This document shows, piece after piece, positions 9,997-21,526 of a stretch of 64,000 bases of DNA. The position numbers were made by a program, and so were the translations under genes. The notes below the pieces were generated by a model that was not told where the DNA came from, did not search any database, and saw only the letters and a list, made by a program, of their open reading frames with translations. How positions within the stretch are numbered: position 1 is the stretch's first letter; every line of letters begins with the position of its first letter. The DNA comes from Xylogone sp. PMI_703 (Eukaryota > Ascomycota > Leotiomycetes), in the NCBI GenBank assembly GCA_021399445.1, contig JAJTUQ010000013.1:62001-126000 (forward strand). The letters are read 5' to 3'.

Positions 9997-12585
9997 CAGT
10001 GTTTCCAACAATACTGTATTGCAATACTAGGGCTGTATGGGTATGGATTGTTTAAGCCAGATCTGTATTGGCATGGATTGTTATATTGCAATACTAGCTT
10101 ACGTAATACTATAATAACAAGGCTGGAGAGCCTGTATCGCCGTCGTGACTCTCTAATAGTTCATTATCGTCAAGTTTATGCCATCCAATAGTAATGCCAC
10201 TTCGGATCCATGACTTTAAACACTCAGTCTTCTGGATTATGTCTACACCAAGCCTCATACGCTGCCAGGAAATCGTACGCCGTGCGCCTGAGAAGATCCT
10301 TTCAGGTTCCGCTGACATAGGTGGTATAGAGAGGATATCAACAGCCATTTTAAAGAGAGTCGGATAAGTAATTTGACGCTCCGGAACAAGCCACCATTCT
10401 AGTGCAGTGAGATCCCCTGGATTAATAGGCGCATCTTTAATAAATGCTTCAAATTCATCATCAAGCCGAGTCTGGATGGACTGATCGCGGTTCCATAGAT
10501 CGTATGCATCTAGCTCATGAGTAGCTTGCTCAGTTGTATTGATGTCGGTAGACGTAGTAGCCTTATTCTTATATTGAGCATTCCACAGCTTCCTCACAGC
10601 GTCAATAGCTGGCCTCTGCCAGGCCTTCTTCCATACCCGCTCAAGATAAGCCTTTCGTCGCTGAGGATGAAGAAGTAGTGCTGCTGCATAGGCAGAGACC
10701 TCACTAGTCTTGTTATAATACTTGTCAAAGGCATACCAGCTAGTGCGAATGCTACTTAAAAGTTGAGGATTATCCTTAAACTTGACCTAAAGATTATTAG
10801 ACACTAATATAAAATTAATATTAATAATAAGTTAATAATTAATCTTACCTCTGAGGCCTGAAAGTGGCTTACAAGGAAATCCATTGTATAAAGCGTTTGA
10901 TCAAGAGTAGCACGATCACCCTCCATTTCCTTTGTAATACGCCAGAATGGTTGGAGAAACTCATGAGTATGCTTCAGCTCTTTCCAGTCGGCTGGCGTAA
11001 GGTAATCATACTGTAGATCATCTGAATATTCATCTATAAACTTCATAATTGCTTGCTTAAGCTCTAAAGCTACCTCCAACATAATATACCATGCATTCCA
11101 GCGTGTATCGTTGTCTAATGGCATCATCTTACCTGCTAGCTTTGAAAATCGATTGAACCGATCGTTTGAGCTTCGCATGAAAACGGCGAGATTATGGATT
11201 TTTCCAAGGCTTCCAACTTCACGCCAGTTGGCCTCAGCCGCCTTCTTGAATCGAGCTGCAAGAGCACGATCAAGCTCAATACCCTCGCCATCTTCAGCCA
11301 TGATGGCCTTAATAGTAGTTTGGAATGCTGCTTCAACAGCCTCATCATCCTTAGCAAACAGGAATGCTTGTACAGCAATGTTTATAACATGGCCATGGCA
11401 TCGAATTCGACGTTGAATAGGATCATAATTAGTGTCATGTTTTAAGAGATCCTTCGAAAGCTCGCGAAGCATTAAATCGTTACTACCATGGTTATCACTA
11501 GTGCAATATCCAATTTGATCAACAATCTTGTATTCATCAAGCACCTTTAAAAGCTCAATTGCTTGATGCTTACCACCATGTCCATCCGGTAAATATGGTA
11601 AAGCAAGTAAAGCCTTTCGGAGAACTCTAGATTGGTCAACAAAATGAGCACAGATTGCTTGAAAGTTTTTCCGATTTGGTGAGCTCCAACAGTCAACTGA
11701 TATATGAATCTTACTTAGAGTAGTCTGTAGTAGCTTTTTTAATGCTATCTTCTCAAGTACGAAAGTCTTGGAAATGAGCTCTGATACAGTTGATTAAGAA
11801 TCTATAAGAACGTCCTCACAACAGCGATTAACAGAGAGCAAAAGGGTTCGTAACTCTGGCCATTTGACTGCATTATGAGGTAGATTTCTCATAACAATAA
11901 GTTGAGCAAAGCATCCACGAACTATTTCCTTGTCTATCACTCCTTGAAGCACCTGCTCCTTTTTCTCCTCATTCTTTTCAACTGCAAGTTTGCCTTGCCT
12001 TGCAAGCGTTACTCGCAGACTCTGTTGACCGGCTTTCTTAACCAAACTTTCACTTTCAGCAATATCAAGACCGTGTTTGTCCTTCATATACTTCCGGATA
12101 TTCGTGGTGATAAAGTTATTCCAGCTGCAATACTTGTAATACCATATCAATCGGTTCTTCTCGTCTCGTTCGGGTTTACCAAGGCAATATTTCCGTCCAT
12201 GTAACCATATATTGACGGCTTTAAGCTCTCGTTTGTGCTTCTTTGACAAGGATGAATGAATTAAGCTTTCATCCGAGTCATTAGATTCAAGTGTCGTATT
12301 ATCAAGCTCAGAAGAGGAAGATATACTAGCAGAAAGGGCTTCGCCGCGGTCGATAAGAATAGGATCAAGAGTTATAGACGTCATGGTAGTCATAATATGC
12401 AGCAATCGGTGTCGTATTAGCTAAGTTTCCCTGTGAAGAGAAAACATCTAAACATTACGTGCACGGACCACTTTAGTATTGCAATACTGTATGGATTATC
12501 TCAACTTGTATGGGTATGGATTGTTGAGAGTATTGCAATACAGTATTGCAATACTAAACCATACGCCATATGGTTGGAAACACTG
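9997..12585 (-). mobile_element. hAT transposon (hAT-1), transposase with one stop
   Basis: Both ends carry a perfect 13-bp inverted repeat, CAGTGTTTCCAAC (9997-10009 and 12573-12585). Subterminal regions hold repeated palindromes (TATTGCAATA) and copies of GTATGGGTATGGATTG. The 8-bp flanks (GCTCACAG left, GACAGCGG right) do not match, so no target duplication exists. The right flank is a pogo-B transposase gene and the left flank is not, which points to rearrangement after insertion. Confidence 0.85.
10109..12405 (-). pseudogene. hAT-1 transposase, near-intact with one in-frame stop
   Basis: Two exons: 12405-10849 and 10786-10109, with an intron at 10848-10787 that has donor GTAAGA, acceptor TTTAG and a CTAAT branch site. 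The frame is continuous through 744 codons except for a TAA at 11796-11794. The N-terminal part has a BED-type region ('YKYCSWNNFITTNIRKYMKD'). The middle carries hAT motifs ('CHGHVINIAVQAFL', 'DNDTRWNAWY'), and the C-terminal dimerisation region has 'ALEWWLVPERQ', 'PMSAEPERIFSGA' and 'RMRLGVDIIQ'. A single C-to-T change would turn a CAA codon into this TAA, so inactivation looks recent, but the ancestral codon is inferred. Confidence 0.85.
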
Positions 12586-13824
12586 GACAGCGGTTATACA
12601 ACTGATTATGTTGCTATTCGGTGGCTTCAGCATTTTATTAAGTATACATATGCTGGCTTAGATCAACCATATAAGTTTCTTTTTATGGACGGCCACGGTA
12701 GTTATGTTTCACCAGACTTTGCCTTATTGGCTAGAAAGAATAATGTGGTTCCATTAATGTTTCCAGCCCATCTTACTCATTGTATGCAACCTTTGGATAT
12801 GGGAGTATTCTAGCCATATAAACACTGGCATAATAAAGTGGTTTAACGTGTAGCAGAGTCTTTAGATTTCGACTATTCAATTACCTCCTTTTTTCGAGAT
12901 TTACCTCACATTCGAAGTCAGACCTTTACGAAGTCTACTATTCGAAATGCTTTCAGGAAGTCTGGCATGTATCCATTATACAAGAATGTAATCTTTAAGC
13001 TTATGAATAAGTATGCTAAAGAGCCCGAAATCAAGTCACCAGAGCCAGATTTGCCTAAGCCAGGCACTCCTAGGACAATACGACAAGTTCAGTATCAGAT
13101 GGATGAGCTTAAAGATAAGGTTATGGATGTTCTTAACTTTTCTTCTCAGCGGAAGTTCGAGTCTTTTGTTAAAGGCACTCATCTGATATTAGAAGAAGGG
13201 GAATATACTAAGTTTGAGCTGTTTATTACACATGAACGGCTTCGCGACATCATAACCAAGAAGCTACATAACCGTAGAAGGCTTCAGAAGGGGGGGGAGT
13301 TGACTGCAGAGTGGGCAACAGCTGCTAAAGAGGAAAAAGCGTGCAAGCTGGCAGAGAAGGAGGCCGGAAAGGAGGCTAGAATGCTGAAAAAGATAGCCAA
13401 TCAAGAGAAGAAGGAGCAAAAGGCTGCTTGGGTAGCATGGCGCAAGAAAGAGAGGCTTAGAAAGAAGGCTTTAAAAGAGTTAAAGGGGGTCCTAGGTGCT
13501 CCGGTATTGTACAGGGAGCATACTCCTCCATCTTTCCCAGAGCCTGGAAAAGAGGTCCAAGGCCCTGAAGGCTCCGAATTAATTAACACAAGCCTACAGA
13601 CCGAGTTTGGGCCACCGGAAGAGGTAAATATATGGCCTCGGGACACAGATATCATGAAAGGAGCAATACCTGTACAAGCGCGGACTTCCTTTGGGGTAGT
13701 AGAGCAGGAGGAGGAGGAGGAGGAATATATAAGCCTGAATATTGATGGAGATGGCTATGAATCAGTAGATTCAGAATCAAGTGATTCAAGCGATTCGAAC
13801 GATTCAATGTTTGCTTCATCATAA
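12586..13824 (+). pseudogene. Pogo-B transposase, C-terminal half with two stops
   Basis: The frame is read from 12586. The DDE_1 part shows 'FLFMDGHGSYVSPDF' (second catalytic Asp) and 'THCMQPLDMGVF' (third). TAG at 12811 and TAA at 12844 interrupt it; both fit C-to-T changes from Gln codons, judged from the conserved 'QPYKH' context. After the stops the frame runs open from 12967 to 13824. It encodes a lysine/glutamate-rich coiled-coil-like region and an acidic serine-rich tail. The N-terminal helix-turn-helix half is absent here but present, although broken, in the copy at 30303. Confidence 0.8.
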
Positions 13825-14689
13825 TCAGATGTATCGGAGGATGGGGAATATTTTTTATTATAGGTGCGATGAAATTGATTATTTTTTACTATGGGAAACG
13901 CATACAAAAAAGTAAATAGTCACACTCGCTTCGTGGTCACACTCGCATCCTCCGACTACTCGTATTCCCGGCAACTTTCCCACTCCAGCAACTTTCCCAC
14001 TTTTTTACCCCTGACCACCACACTTCAACCACCAATATGAAAGTCAACGAAGCTTCAATTCAAGAGGCGATTACAGATTTGAAATCGCAAAAGAAGCCTA
14101 ATTTTAGTGCTACAGCTAAAAAGTATGGCCTTGAGCGCACTACCCTTGCAAAGCGATTCAACGGTCAACACACCTCCATGAGGACTGCCATGTCTACCCA
14201 TAGACAACGACTCAACAACACCCAAGAGAGTGTTCTAATCAAGCATATTAACTATCTTACCGATCGAGGAATGCCACCGACAAGTCAGATTGTTCATAAT
14301 TTGGCGGAGGAGATTATACAAGGGCCTGTAGGGAAGAACTGGGTAGGGGAGTTTGTGAAGCGCCACAAGGAGGAGATTACCAGTGTTTATTTGAGGAATA
14401 TGGATTACCATAGGGTCAAATCCGAATACAAGCCGATATTTGAGCATTTCTATCAATTAGTTAAGTATTGTTTTATGTGTTATGAGCTAGTATACGTCAT
14501 AATAGTCAGTTACTAACCGAAGTCCATGTAGCTATCCTCTGGCATCGAAAAACATCGCATTCGGCCTGAAAACATATACAATATCGATGAAAAGGGGTTC
14601 CTGCTGGGCTTTATGAAGTCTTCTAAACGAATTATGACGGTTAGGGCTCTCAAATCCGGTAGAGTTCATAGCGCGCAGGATGGGAGTAG

Positions 14690-17600
14690 CAGTGTAGCCA
14701 GTGGTGTGTACGTCGTAATTACTGCAGTAATCTCACTCCTCATTACGCACTGCAGTACAGATCCCCCTCCAGAATACGCACTGAATAGCACTGCAGTAAT
14801 ATGTCATCCAAGAAATACATACGGTGTAATACAGTATAATTACGCTGTATGATTACACGTGATCACGCGTGACTCATTCTCCAATCCTTTTATCTACTCC
14901 TGCATCCCTCCTCCTATTCTTCTATTAGCTCGTCTAACTCAAATGCTTCCACCTTATACCAGGACCGCAAGCATTCTAAAGCTTCAATCACCTTTACTGA
15001 AAGCTTATTACGGCGATCAGTAATAGTAATTTTACAGGATGAAAACATACGCTCAGGCCCTGCACTCATGGCAGGAATGGAGAGTAAGTTCAGAGCCATC
15101 TTACTTAAGTTAGGGTATATAGCTTGCTGCTCAGCTGCTAACCACCAATCCCTTGCATCCTCGAAATCGTGGTGCGGCGGCGATTCGCAATATCGAGTAT
15201 ATTCGTCCTGGTATACAGTAGTAGGCACCTTTGCTTTTAATGAACTCTTCCACTCGGTGAACTTGTTTGGCATGCCTGCACTTGTAATCTTACGTGCACT
15301 TGTACTTGTACTCGCTCGAAGAGGAGCATGCGAAGACGTTCGGGCTGGAAGCCTATCCAGTCCTGTAGGTGCATACTTCTCTTCCCACAGGCCTTGTAAA
15401 GCAGCCTTAGCTGGGCCCCACCACTCACGCATCCAGTGCTCCTCAATGTATTGCCACTTATAAGCTGGATGGAGGACAAGCGCACCCACGTACACTGGTG
15501 TCTCGCCGGTAAGAGTATAGTATTTATCCAGCTTTGCCCAGCCAGAATTGATACAAGTACTCATTACTGGGTCATCCTTGTATTGAGTTTTGCCTTCTTC
15601 ATATTGTTGAAGGATAAAATCTAGGGCAGGGAGTACCTCATCAAGGGTATTTCGGTTTGACTCTAAAGCCTTCGTCGTGTGCGCGAGGCTTGTAAGAAAG
15701 CTCTTAATCTAGTATAAAGATTAGTAGACAAAATCGGGAGGAAAAGGAAGGCGTTTACATTAGTCAAATGAGTCCAATCCTCAGCTAAGAGTCGATCTAA
15801 ATTGAGCTCCTTCTCAGGATATTGCTCAAAAAATCGATCTATTGCCTTCTGTAAGGAAATAGCTTCACCGAGCATCTTGTCCCAAGAGTTCCATCTTGTG
15901 CTGTTATCTCTCACAATATTTCTGCCCCTTGAGATAGTTCTCCATTGCCTATTTCGCTGTGGCGTACGTCCAATGTAAGTGACAAAGTTATGAAGCTTGC
16001 CGAGGGGTCCTAGCTTTCTCCAGTTGTTCATTTCATTTTGAGTAATCTCATCAGCTTCAGCTTGATCGCCAAATAAGAAAGATTGCGCAGACAAGTTAAT
16101 AATATGGCCAATACATCGGACCCGCTGATGCTTTGCATTATAATTGATATTCCAGGTATCGTATGCCACTATGGAAATGAGTACAATTGAGTACTAGGGT
16201 ATTCTTATACTTACAATCCTCAAATTCTCGCATCATCGTATCGTTATTCTTGGCATTGTCCATCTGTATATAACCTAGCTTATTACCAATTCCCCAGTCC
16301 TCTACTACTTGTTGTAAGTATTTAGCAAGATTTTCCCCTGAGTGTTCTTCCTCAACATCGACAAGTGCTAGCGTGGCATCCTCAAGCTGGCCATCTTCGG
16401 AGATATAATGTCCAATAAATCCTAAGATTGGTAGGCAGTTTGGTGATGTCCAGAGGTCACAGCTAATGTGAATATCTGTACGAGCACTATGAAGTCTAGA
16501 CTTTATCTGTTCTTTCATAGTGTTGAACTGGCGTAGGACCCAGTGAGTGATTGTTGTATGAGAAGCAGGGAGCCAAGTATCAATATCGTCATTGATATAG
16601 TTGAGGAGGTCCCGAAACTCGGAGCACTCAACTAGACGAAGTGGAAGGTGGCAGGCTGTAAGGAACTTTATATACAAGACTTCAAGATGGCCGCCATCAA
16701 GTGAGTGACCATCACTACTGCTGGTGTTAAGTTTTCGGCGCTTAAAGGACTGGTTCTCAGAGAGCTCAAAAGCGTGCTCAATAGACCTCTGACGCTTTGC
16801 CGAAATATTCTCCCGGGAGGATTTCTCCGTCTTTTCATGTTTCTCGAGAAGGTGCCTCTTAATACAGCTATTGCCGCCATTTGTTGCATATGTCTTCGAG
16901 CAATACTTGCAACGCCACTCCTCCTTGCCAGAGCTGTTGTAGTATTTGGCTTCAGGGTCCTCGTCTGGCATATGCTTGAAGACCCAGCATGTTCGTGGCC
17001 TACGAGTAACTGGAGTTGATTCGGGTGATGATGAGGTAGGCCCTGCTAGGTCTGACGAGGAGGTAGAAGGACTCTCCGGAACTGAATAGTGAGAGGATGA
17101 ATCAGATACATCATGGGAGGACATTTTAAAAGGGGTAAGTTACGTTTGCTTAGAAGTACATAAAAGTAACGTTAGGAGAAAATATAAGAATAGGGGTATT
17201 TATAGTTACCTAAAGATGTAGTGATTACACTAATCTGGTGATTTGGTTTTCGCTTAAAAAATCAACCAATACCAAAATGCAAAGTTTTCCGGAGTGTCGG
17301 ATATCATAAAAGGTTGATATAGAAAAATATAAAAAAATATATTTGAAAGAGAAAAAGCGAAGCTTTGATAATTTTTACCCCGAAAGATGTTTGGTGCAAT
17401 TGAGCATTATTGTGTTGGTGTTTGAACCTAGAACTAGAGATTATATAGGATCTTAATACTAACTTCATAGTTTTATATTGTAAATGTAATTTTTGTCTTA
17501 AAACGATAAACAATAACTTAAATGAAAGCTGTAACTCTATATATCATAAATATAGACTTTATTTTATGTCAGAATAAGAATTATTGTTTGAGTTAGCTAA

Positions 17601-18069
17601 TTAACTAAAGGGCTGTATTACCACTGTATTGCCAATATCTAATGCAGTGCTTTACTCAATACGGTAATTGAAAGCGATTTTTAGAATTTAACCTCTATGC
17701 TAATTAACTCAGCCCAATATGATCTTAAATTATAAAAAATATTATCACGAAGTTGATACAGTACTCCATTCTCTTAAAAGTATTAATATAAATAACCGTT
17801 TAAGCATTGTAAATTTTGTTAAGTGGGTAGGTTGGGGTGATTTAAGGTGTGGTCATAGCTGTGTGGGAATTTTTAGGAGAAGTTGAGTCACGTTACTTTA
17901 TACGGTACGGTATCGTGTGCACGCCGTATACGGCGAAAAATACACCGTGCTAACCGTACGGTGCAAGACCCCGGATCCTGTATTTTTACGGCTGACCGTA
18001 CGGTGCTATACCGTACGGTACGGTAATTACTGCAGTAATACAATACTGTTTATACTACTGGCTACACTG
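14690..18069 (-). mobile_element. hAT transposon (hAT-2), apparently intact, 8-bp target duplication
   Basis: The inverted repeats start CAGTGTAGCCAGT at both ends. The target duplication GGGAGTAG is perfect (14682-14689 and 18070-18077). Subterminal motifs differ between the ends: repeated CTGCAGTA near 14720-14800, and palindromic ACCGTACGGT words near 17900-18040. A long AT-rich leader (17125-17890) precedes the transposase gene. Confidence 0.93.
14914..17124 (-). CDS. hAT-2 transposase, intact, three exons
   Basis: Exons are 17124-16215, 16168-15759 and 15708-14914. Introns of 46 and 50 nt have donors GTAAGT and GTAAAC and acceptors ATAG and CTAG; the spliced frame encodes 704 residues without a stop. 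A BED-type zinc finger lies near residues 65-100 ('WRCKYCSKTYATNGG' ... 'IKRHLLEKHE'). The RNase H-like core has 'HISCDLWTSPN' and 'CIGHIINLSAQSF', and 'DNSTRWNSWDKML' follows. The C-terminal dimerisation region has 'WWLAAEQQ' and 'PAMSAGPERMFSS'. With full inverted repeats and a perfect target duplication, this is a candidate autonomous element. Expression cannot be judged from sequence. Confidence 0.88.
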
Positions 18070-19551
18070 GGGAGTAGAGAGTTCCTTACTATATTAGCAT
18101 GCATTTCAGCGACCGGGAAAGCTCTTCCACCAGGCCTCATATATCAAGGGGAATCAGAAGACCTTCGATCTAATTGGGTAGAGGACCTGAAACCTGGTGA
18201 TAAGGCCTTTTTTACTACTTCAGCTAATGGGTGGAGTTGTGACGCCTTGGGCTACAAATGGCTAAAACAAGTATTTGAGCCTCATACTCGAGCTCAGGCT
18301 AATGGAAGATATCGTCTATTGATTGTTGATGGGCATTCTAGCCATGTTAATATGCGTTTTATTGATTTTGCGGACAGCCATAAGATAATTGTGATGGTTC
18401 TTCCACCTCATACCACACATCGCTTACAGCCTCTAGATGTTGGCTTATTCCTTCCATTAGCTTTAGCTTATTCAGACGAACAAGATAGGTTAATGCAAGA
18501 AGGAACTGGAAGGGTTTCTATGTCGAAAACTCTATTTTGGGGCATGTTTTGGCCTTCCTGGCTGCAAAGTTTTACAGCAGGGAATATTACTTCGGCTTTC
18601 GAGAAGACTGGCATATGGCCAATTGAGCCTTCTATTATGATTAAAAAGCTATTTCCAAAGCCAGATACGCCTTGTACAACAAGTCAGCCAATCCCAACTA
18701 CTCCTATAACATGTAGGGGTATTCGACGTATGCAAAAGTCGTATATGCGTAGCCCCTCCTCCACTAAGCTACAGCATATTATGAACGCCAATTATAGGCT
18801 CTCAGCAGAGCTCAGTATTGCTCAACACTCTAATAGAGGCCTAATTAGAGCTCTAAACTTGCAAAAAAAGAAGAGTGCACGCTCTCAACGTCTTAATCTC
18901 TATGGAGAGAAAGTAGGTGAAGCCCAGTGGTTCAGTACAGAACAAGTCCTCAAAGCTAAGGCCTTATTAGCTGAAAAAGAAGCTCAAGAAGAAGCCAAAA
19001 AGGAAGCTATAATAGCTAAAAGGCTAGCCGCAAAGAATAGACGCGAGCAATTAGAAGCAGAGAAGGTTAGAAAGCAATTGGAGCGACAGCTAGTTAAAGA
19101 GCAAAAAGCTAAGGAAGCTCTACTCAAAAAGCAAGCCAGGGAGGAGGCGCAAATGCGGAAAGCCTTGGAAAGGCAGCTCCTGGCCACTCAAAGGAAGGCT
19201 AAGAAGGCTGCTACACGCAGGAAAGCTGCACCAAAGGCTTCCTAAGTGGGTATTGTGGTGTGGTTGGCACAGGTGGGGGGATGGAGGCGATTTTCATCGG
19301 GCGCACAATTACGCCACAACATTACGTAATATCTAATATTTAAATAGCGCATTGTATTCTACATATTGTAATATAGCTAATATATTAATTTCGAAGCAAT
19401 TGGAGCTTTCGTTATTCAGTTATAGTATTTAAAAGTGTGGTGGTGTTCATTCCGAAAGTGGGAAATTTGCCGGAGTGGGAAAGTTGCCGGGAAAACGAGT
19501 AGGAGGAAACGACTAGAAATGAAGGCCGATTAAGCGAAGAGAGCCGACGAT

Positions 19552-20351
19552 TATGGTGTTGTTGTTGTTGTTCGTTGCATACCTACATACCGGCTGCCAG
19601 AGATCACGTGCCTCCCATAGCACTCACACCTTCCCTTTCACATTACTTATTGTATTTATTATAATTACCTTTTAACAGTAAATCTTTAACTGTTTTTATA
19701 TTATTAATTCAATCAAAAGGTAATATAAGCGATTTGTTAGTACTATTAAATTCTCGATCACGTGATAGACCTTAAAGACCTTATGAAAGTTTAAGAGGTT
19801 TAAGACCTAAAGACTTAAAAGAGAATTTTAAGGTTTACTGAATTAAACCCAAATAAAATTGAGAAAATTGAAGGAATTGAAGAGGAAATTGAGGAGGAAA
19901 TTGAAGAGAATATTCAAGAGAGTATTTAAAAACTTTTAAGGGATTTTTAAGGGATTTTTAAAGGATTTATTTGAAGTTAAATTTTTAGTCACGTGTTTTA
20001 GTATTTTTTAGTATTTTTTAGTATTTTTTAGTATTTTTTAGTATTTTAATTAATTTTAGTTTAATTAGTATTAGTATGGATTTCAATTAATTAATTTTAG
20101 TATAACATTTAATTAATTTAATTAGTATTAGTTTAGGTGTATACTACAATAATTAATTAAATTCCGAACCCTGGTTATCAGCTTGAGTCTAGGAGTCCCT
20201 TACCCTCTTCTATAGAGATCATGTCTTGCGCGTGCGAGACGCATGTCTCAGACGCGTATATAGGGAGTCTCCCTTAGTATTTCTTAATCCGATTTAAAGT
20301 CGTCTCTTTTCTCCTAGCGCTTGTGAAGCGAAGGACAGTCGATTAAGTAAA
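19552..20351. other. AT-rich spacer with LTR-like relic
   Basis: 19700-19920 resembles the AT-mutated gypsy LTR at 55740-55830 (shared words around 'GATCACGTGA' and the run of 'AAGACCTTA'-like words), so a decayed LTR fragment is likely. No gene is visible. An 11-bp tandem repeat at about 19996-20045 is listed separately. Confidence 0.45.
19996..20045. repeat. Short tandem repeat, unit TTTTTTAGTAT
   Basis: About five consecutive copies of an 11-bp AT-rich unit within a longer AT-rich tract. Confidence 0.85.
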
Positions 20352-21227
20352 ATGGACACACATCGGTGCCTTGGAGATTCACTACCTCTGAGCGCTTTTG
20401 ACCTTCCTACTATTGTGCCGCCAGACCTCGACCTCGCTATCTTCCCACGCGTGATTGAGCACATGCCCGAGTTCCGCGTGCTCTATTGCCACTTGTACAA
20501 ACATGCCTGCTTCCCGAGTAGCCTCCATACACACCTCTTTGAGATCCACAGGTAGCTCTATTCGCCGACCGATTGTGGAATTCTGTCAGACCTTAGATCT
20601 TGTCGAGACGGCTCTGGACCTTGAGTTGCCGCCGGATGGGTCGGCTGCACTCCACTTCGCGCCAGTGTACGATGGCTACTCGTGTTGCTGCTGTCGTTTT
20701 CTGTCAGTCTCGTGAAAGGTAGTAAGGGTACACCTAAACGCCGTCCATGGCATCGTGCACCCAGCTACTCAGATGAAAATGCGCCGGGTCCGTCTCCAGA
20801 GCTGGTACAAGCCAAGTGCCCGGGCCCGCTACTGGATTGTGTCGCCGGTAGTGGACCAGGACTTAGGCGAGTTTGACTTACTGCCAGAACACACGCCAGC
20901 AGACGTAGAGAGTGCAGCCCTGTTAGAGAGTCTTGAGAAACAAGAGCGGCATCGGCTTGAGCAGCTAGAGCAGGACAGCTGCGCATGATGCAGAGATCGA
21001 GGAGGACGAGACTGCACCCTAGCTCCGGTATACACAGTGGCCCAAGCAATTCAGAGGACGCCCACTAGATATTATTACCACGACTTCTTGTCAGCCGGAC
21101 GACTGTCCTATCAATGATTTCCCCCTCGGCTTCTGGGCGGGAGAGGCTCTAATTAGCTCCCTCGCAGATGAGATCAAGATCCGACAACTTCTACGGCTCT
21201 TGGACCAGGTGTCAGTTGGCGGGGTTG
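20352..21227 (+). pseudogene. OrsD/DUF3505-like gene, frameshifted and truncated
   Basis: Pieces in three frames follow the order of the OrsD (DUF3505) family. First comes a C2H2-like segment ('LPSSLHTHLFEIH' type; here 'CFPSSLHTHLFEIHR'). A second Cys cluster after a frameshift reads 'VYDGYSCCCCRFLS'. Then 'VRLQSWYKP' is followed by 'ARYWIV', with a downstream PWLRKTGW-like segment degraded ('RYTQWPKQFRG'). At least two frameshifts and a stop at 20553 break it. The 3' end stops where the copia LTR begins near 21228. Family assignment rests on motif order only; function in this family is poorly defined. Confidence 0.5.
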
Positions 21228-21387
21228 TGTGCAGTAAACAGTATTCGACTGATTCATTAAGACTACAGCGGTTGATGCTTTATATAAACTATCTGAATGA
21301 TAGGCAGCCATAGGCTCCAATACCAAAAGCTAGGCAGAAATGATACTCATGATAGTTGATTCATCATGTGACTCATACCAATCAACA
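21228..21387 (-). repeat. Copia-type 3' LTR (about 160 bp)
   Basis: On the minus strand it begins TGTTGATTGG right after a G-rich polypurine-like tract (about 21388-21396) and ends ..TTTACTGCACA. The exact ends are uncertain by 2 bp because of TG dinucleotide runs. No second LTR was found. Confidence 0.65.
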
Positions 21388-21526
21388 CACCCCCCAGGCT
21401 TGAGAGATATCGAGAGTCTGTATAGACCAATAAATGTGTGGTGTTAGCCATAGGCAAGTAACCTTGAATTCCATCCAATGAGAGTTACTAAGAAAGGAAA
21501 GAATATAGGTTGAGACTACACAGAGT

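Larger units (their letters stand above)
14037..19245 (+). pseudogene. Pogo-A transposase gene, interrupted only by hAT-2
   Basis: Exon 1 is 14037-14459. An intron at 14460-14531 has a TACTAAC branch site. Exon 2 is 14532-14689 and continues at 18078-19245 beyond hAT-2. If hAT-2 and one 8-bp duplicate are ignored, the frame is open for 582 codons. The N-terminus has Tc5/CENP-B-like helix-turn-helix domains ('FSATAKKYGLERTTLAKRF', 'WVGEFVKRHKEEI'). The DDE_1 catalytic positions are in 'NIDEKGF', 'LLIVDGHSSHVN' and 'HRLQPLDVGLF'. The C-terminal ~150 residues are Lys/Ala/Glu-rich coiled coil. No other lesion was seen, so this copy was probably functional when hAT-2 landed. Confidence 0.85.
13959..19499 (+). 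mobile_element. Pogo-A transposon copy 1, inserted in pogo-B and carrying hAT-2
   Basis: The inverted repeats contain CCCGGCAACTTTCCCACTCC at both ends, flanked by TA (13957-13958 and 19500-19501). Without the hAT-2 insert the element is about 2.15 kb, the same as the second copy at 38240-40389. The insertion point is a TA inside the pogo-B inverted repeat (..CCGAC-TA-GGAGG..). Confidence 0.9.
12586..19551 (+). mobile_element. Pogo-B transposon copy 1, 5'-truncated, host of nested elements
   Basis: The 3' half of a pogo-type element, truncated at 12586 by hAT-1. Its right inverted repeat runs from about 13860 to 13956, is interrupted by pogo-A at a TA, and resumes at 19502-19551 (ending ..GCCGACGAT before TA). 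The intact second copy at 30142-32495 shows that the two halves were once contiguous. Confidence 0.85.

Noticed and set aside
9989..12593. 8-bp target duplication for hAT-1
   Set aside because: Flanks GCTCACAG and GACAGCGG differ at several positions.
20765..21049. Minus-strand ORFs opposite the OrsD-like region
   Set aside because: No domain, and the plus strand carries the recognisable motif order.
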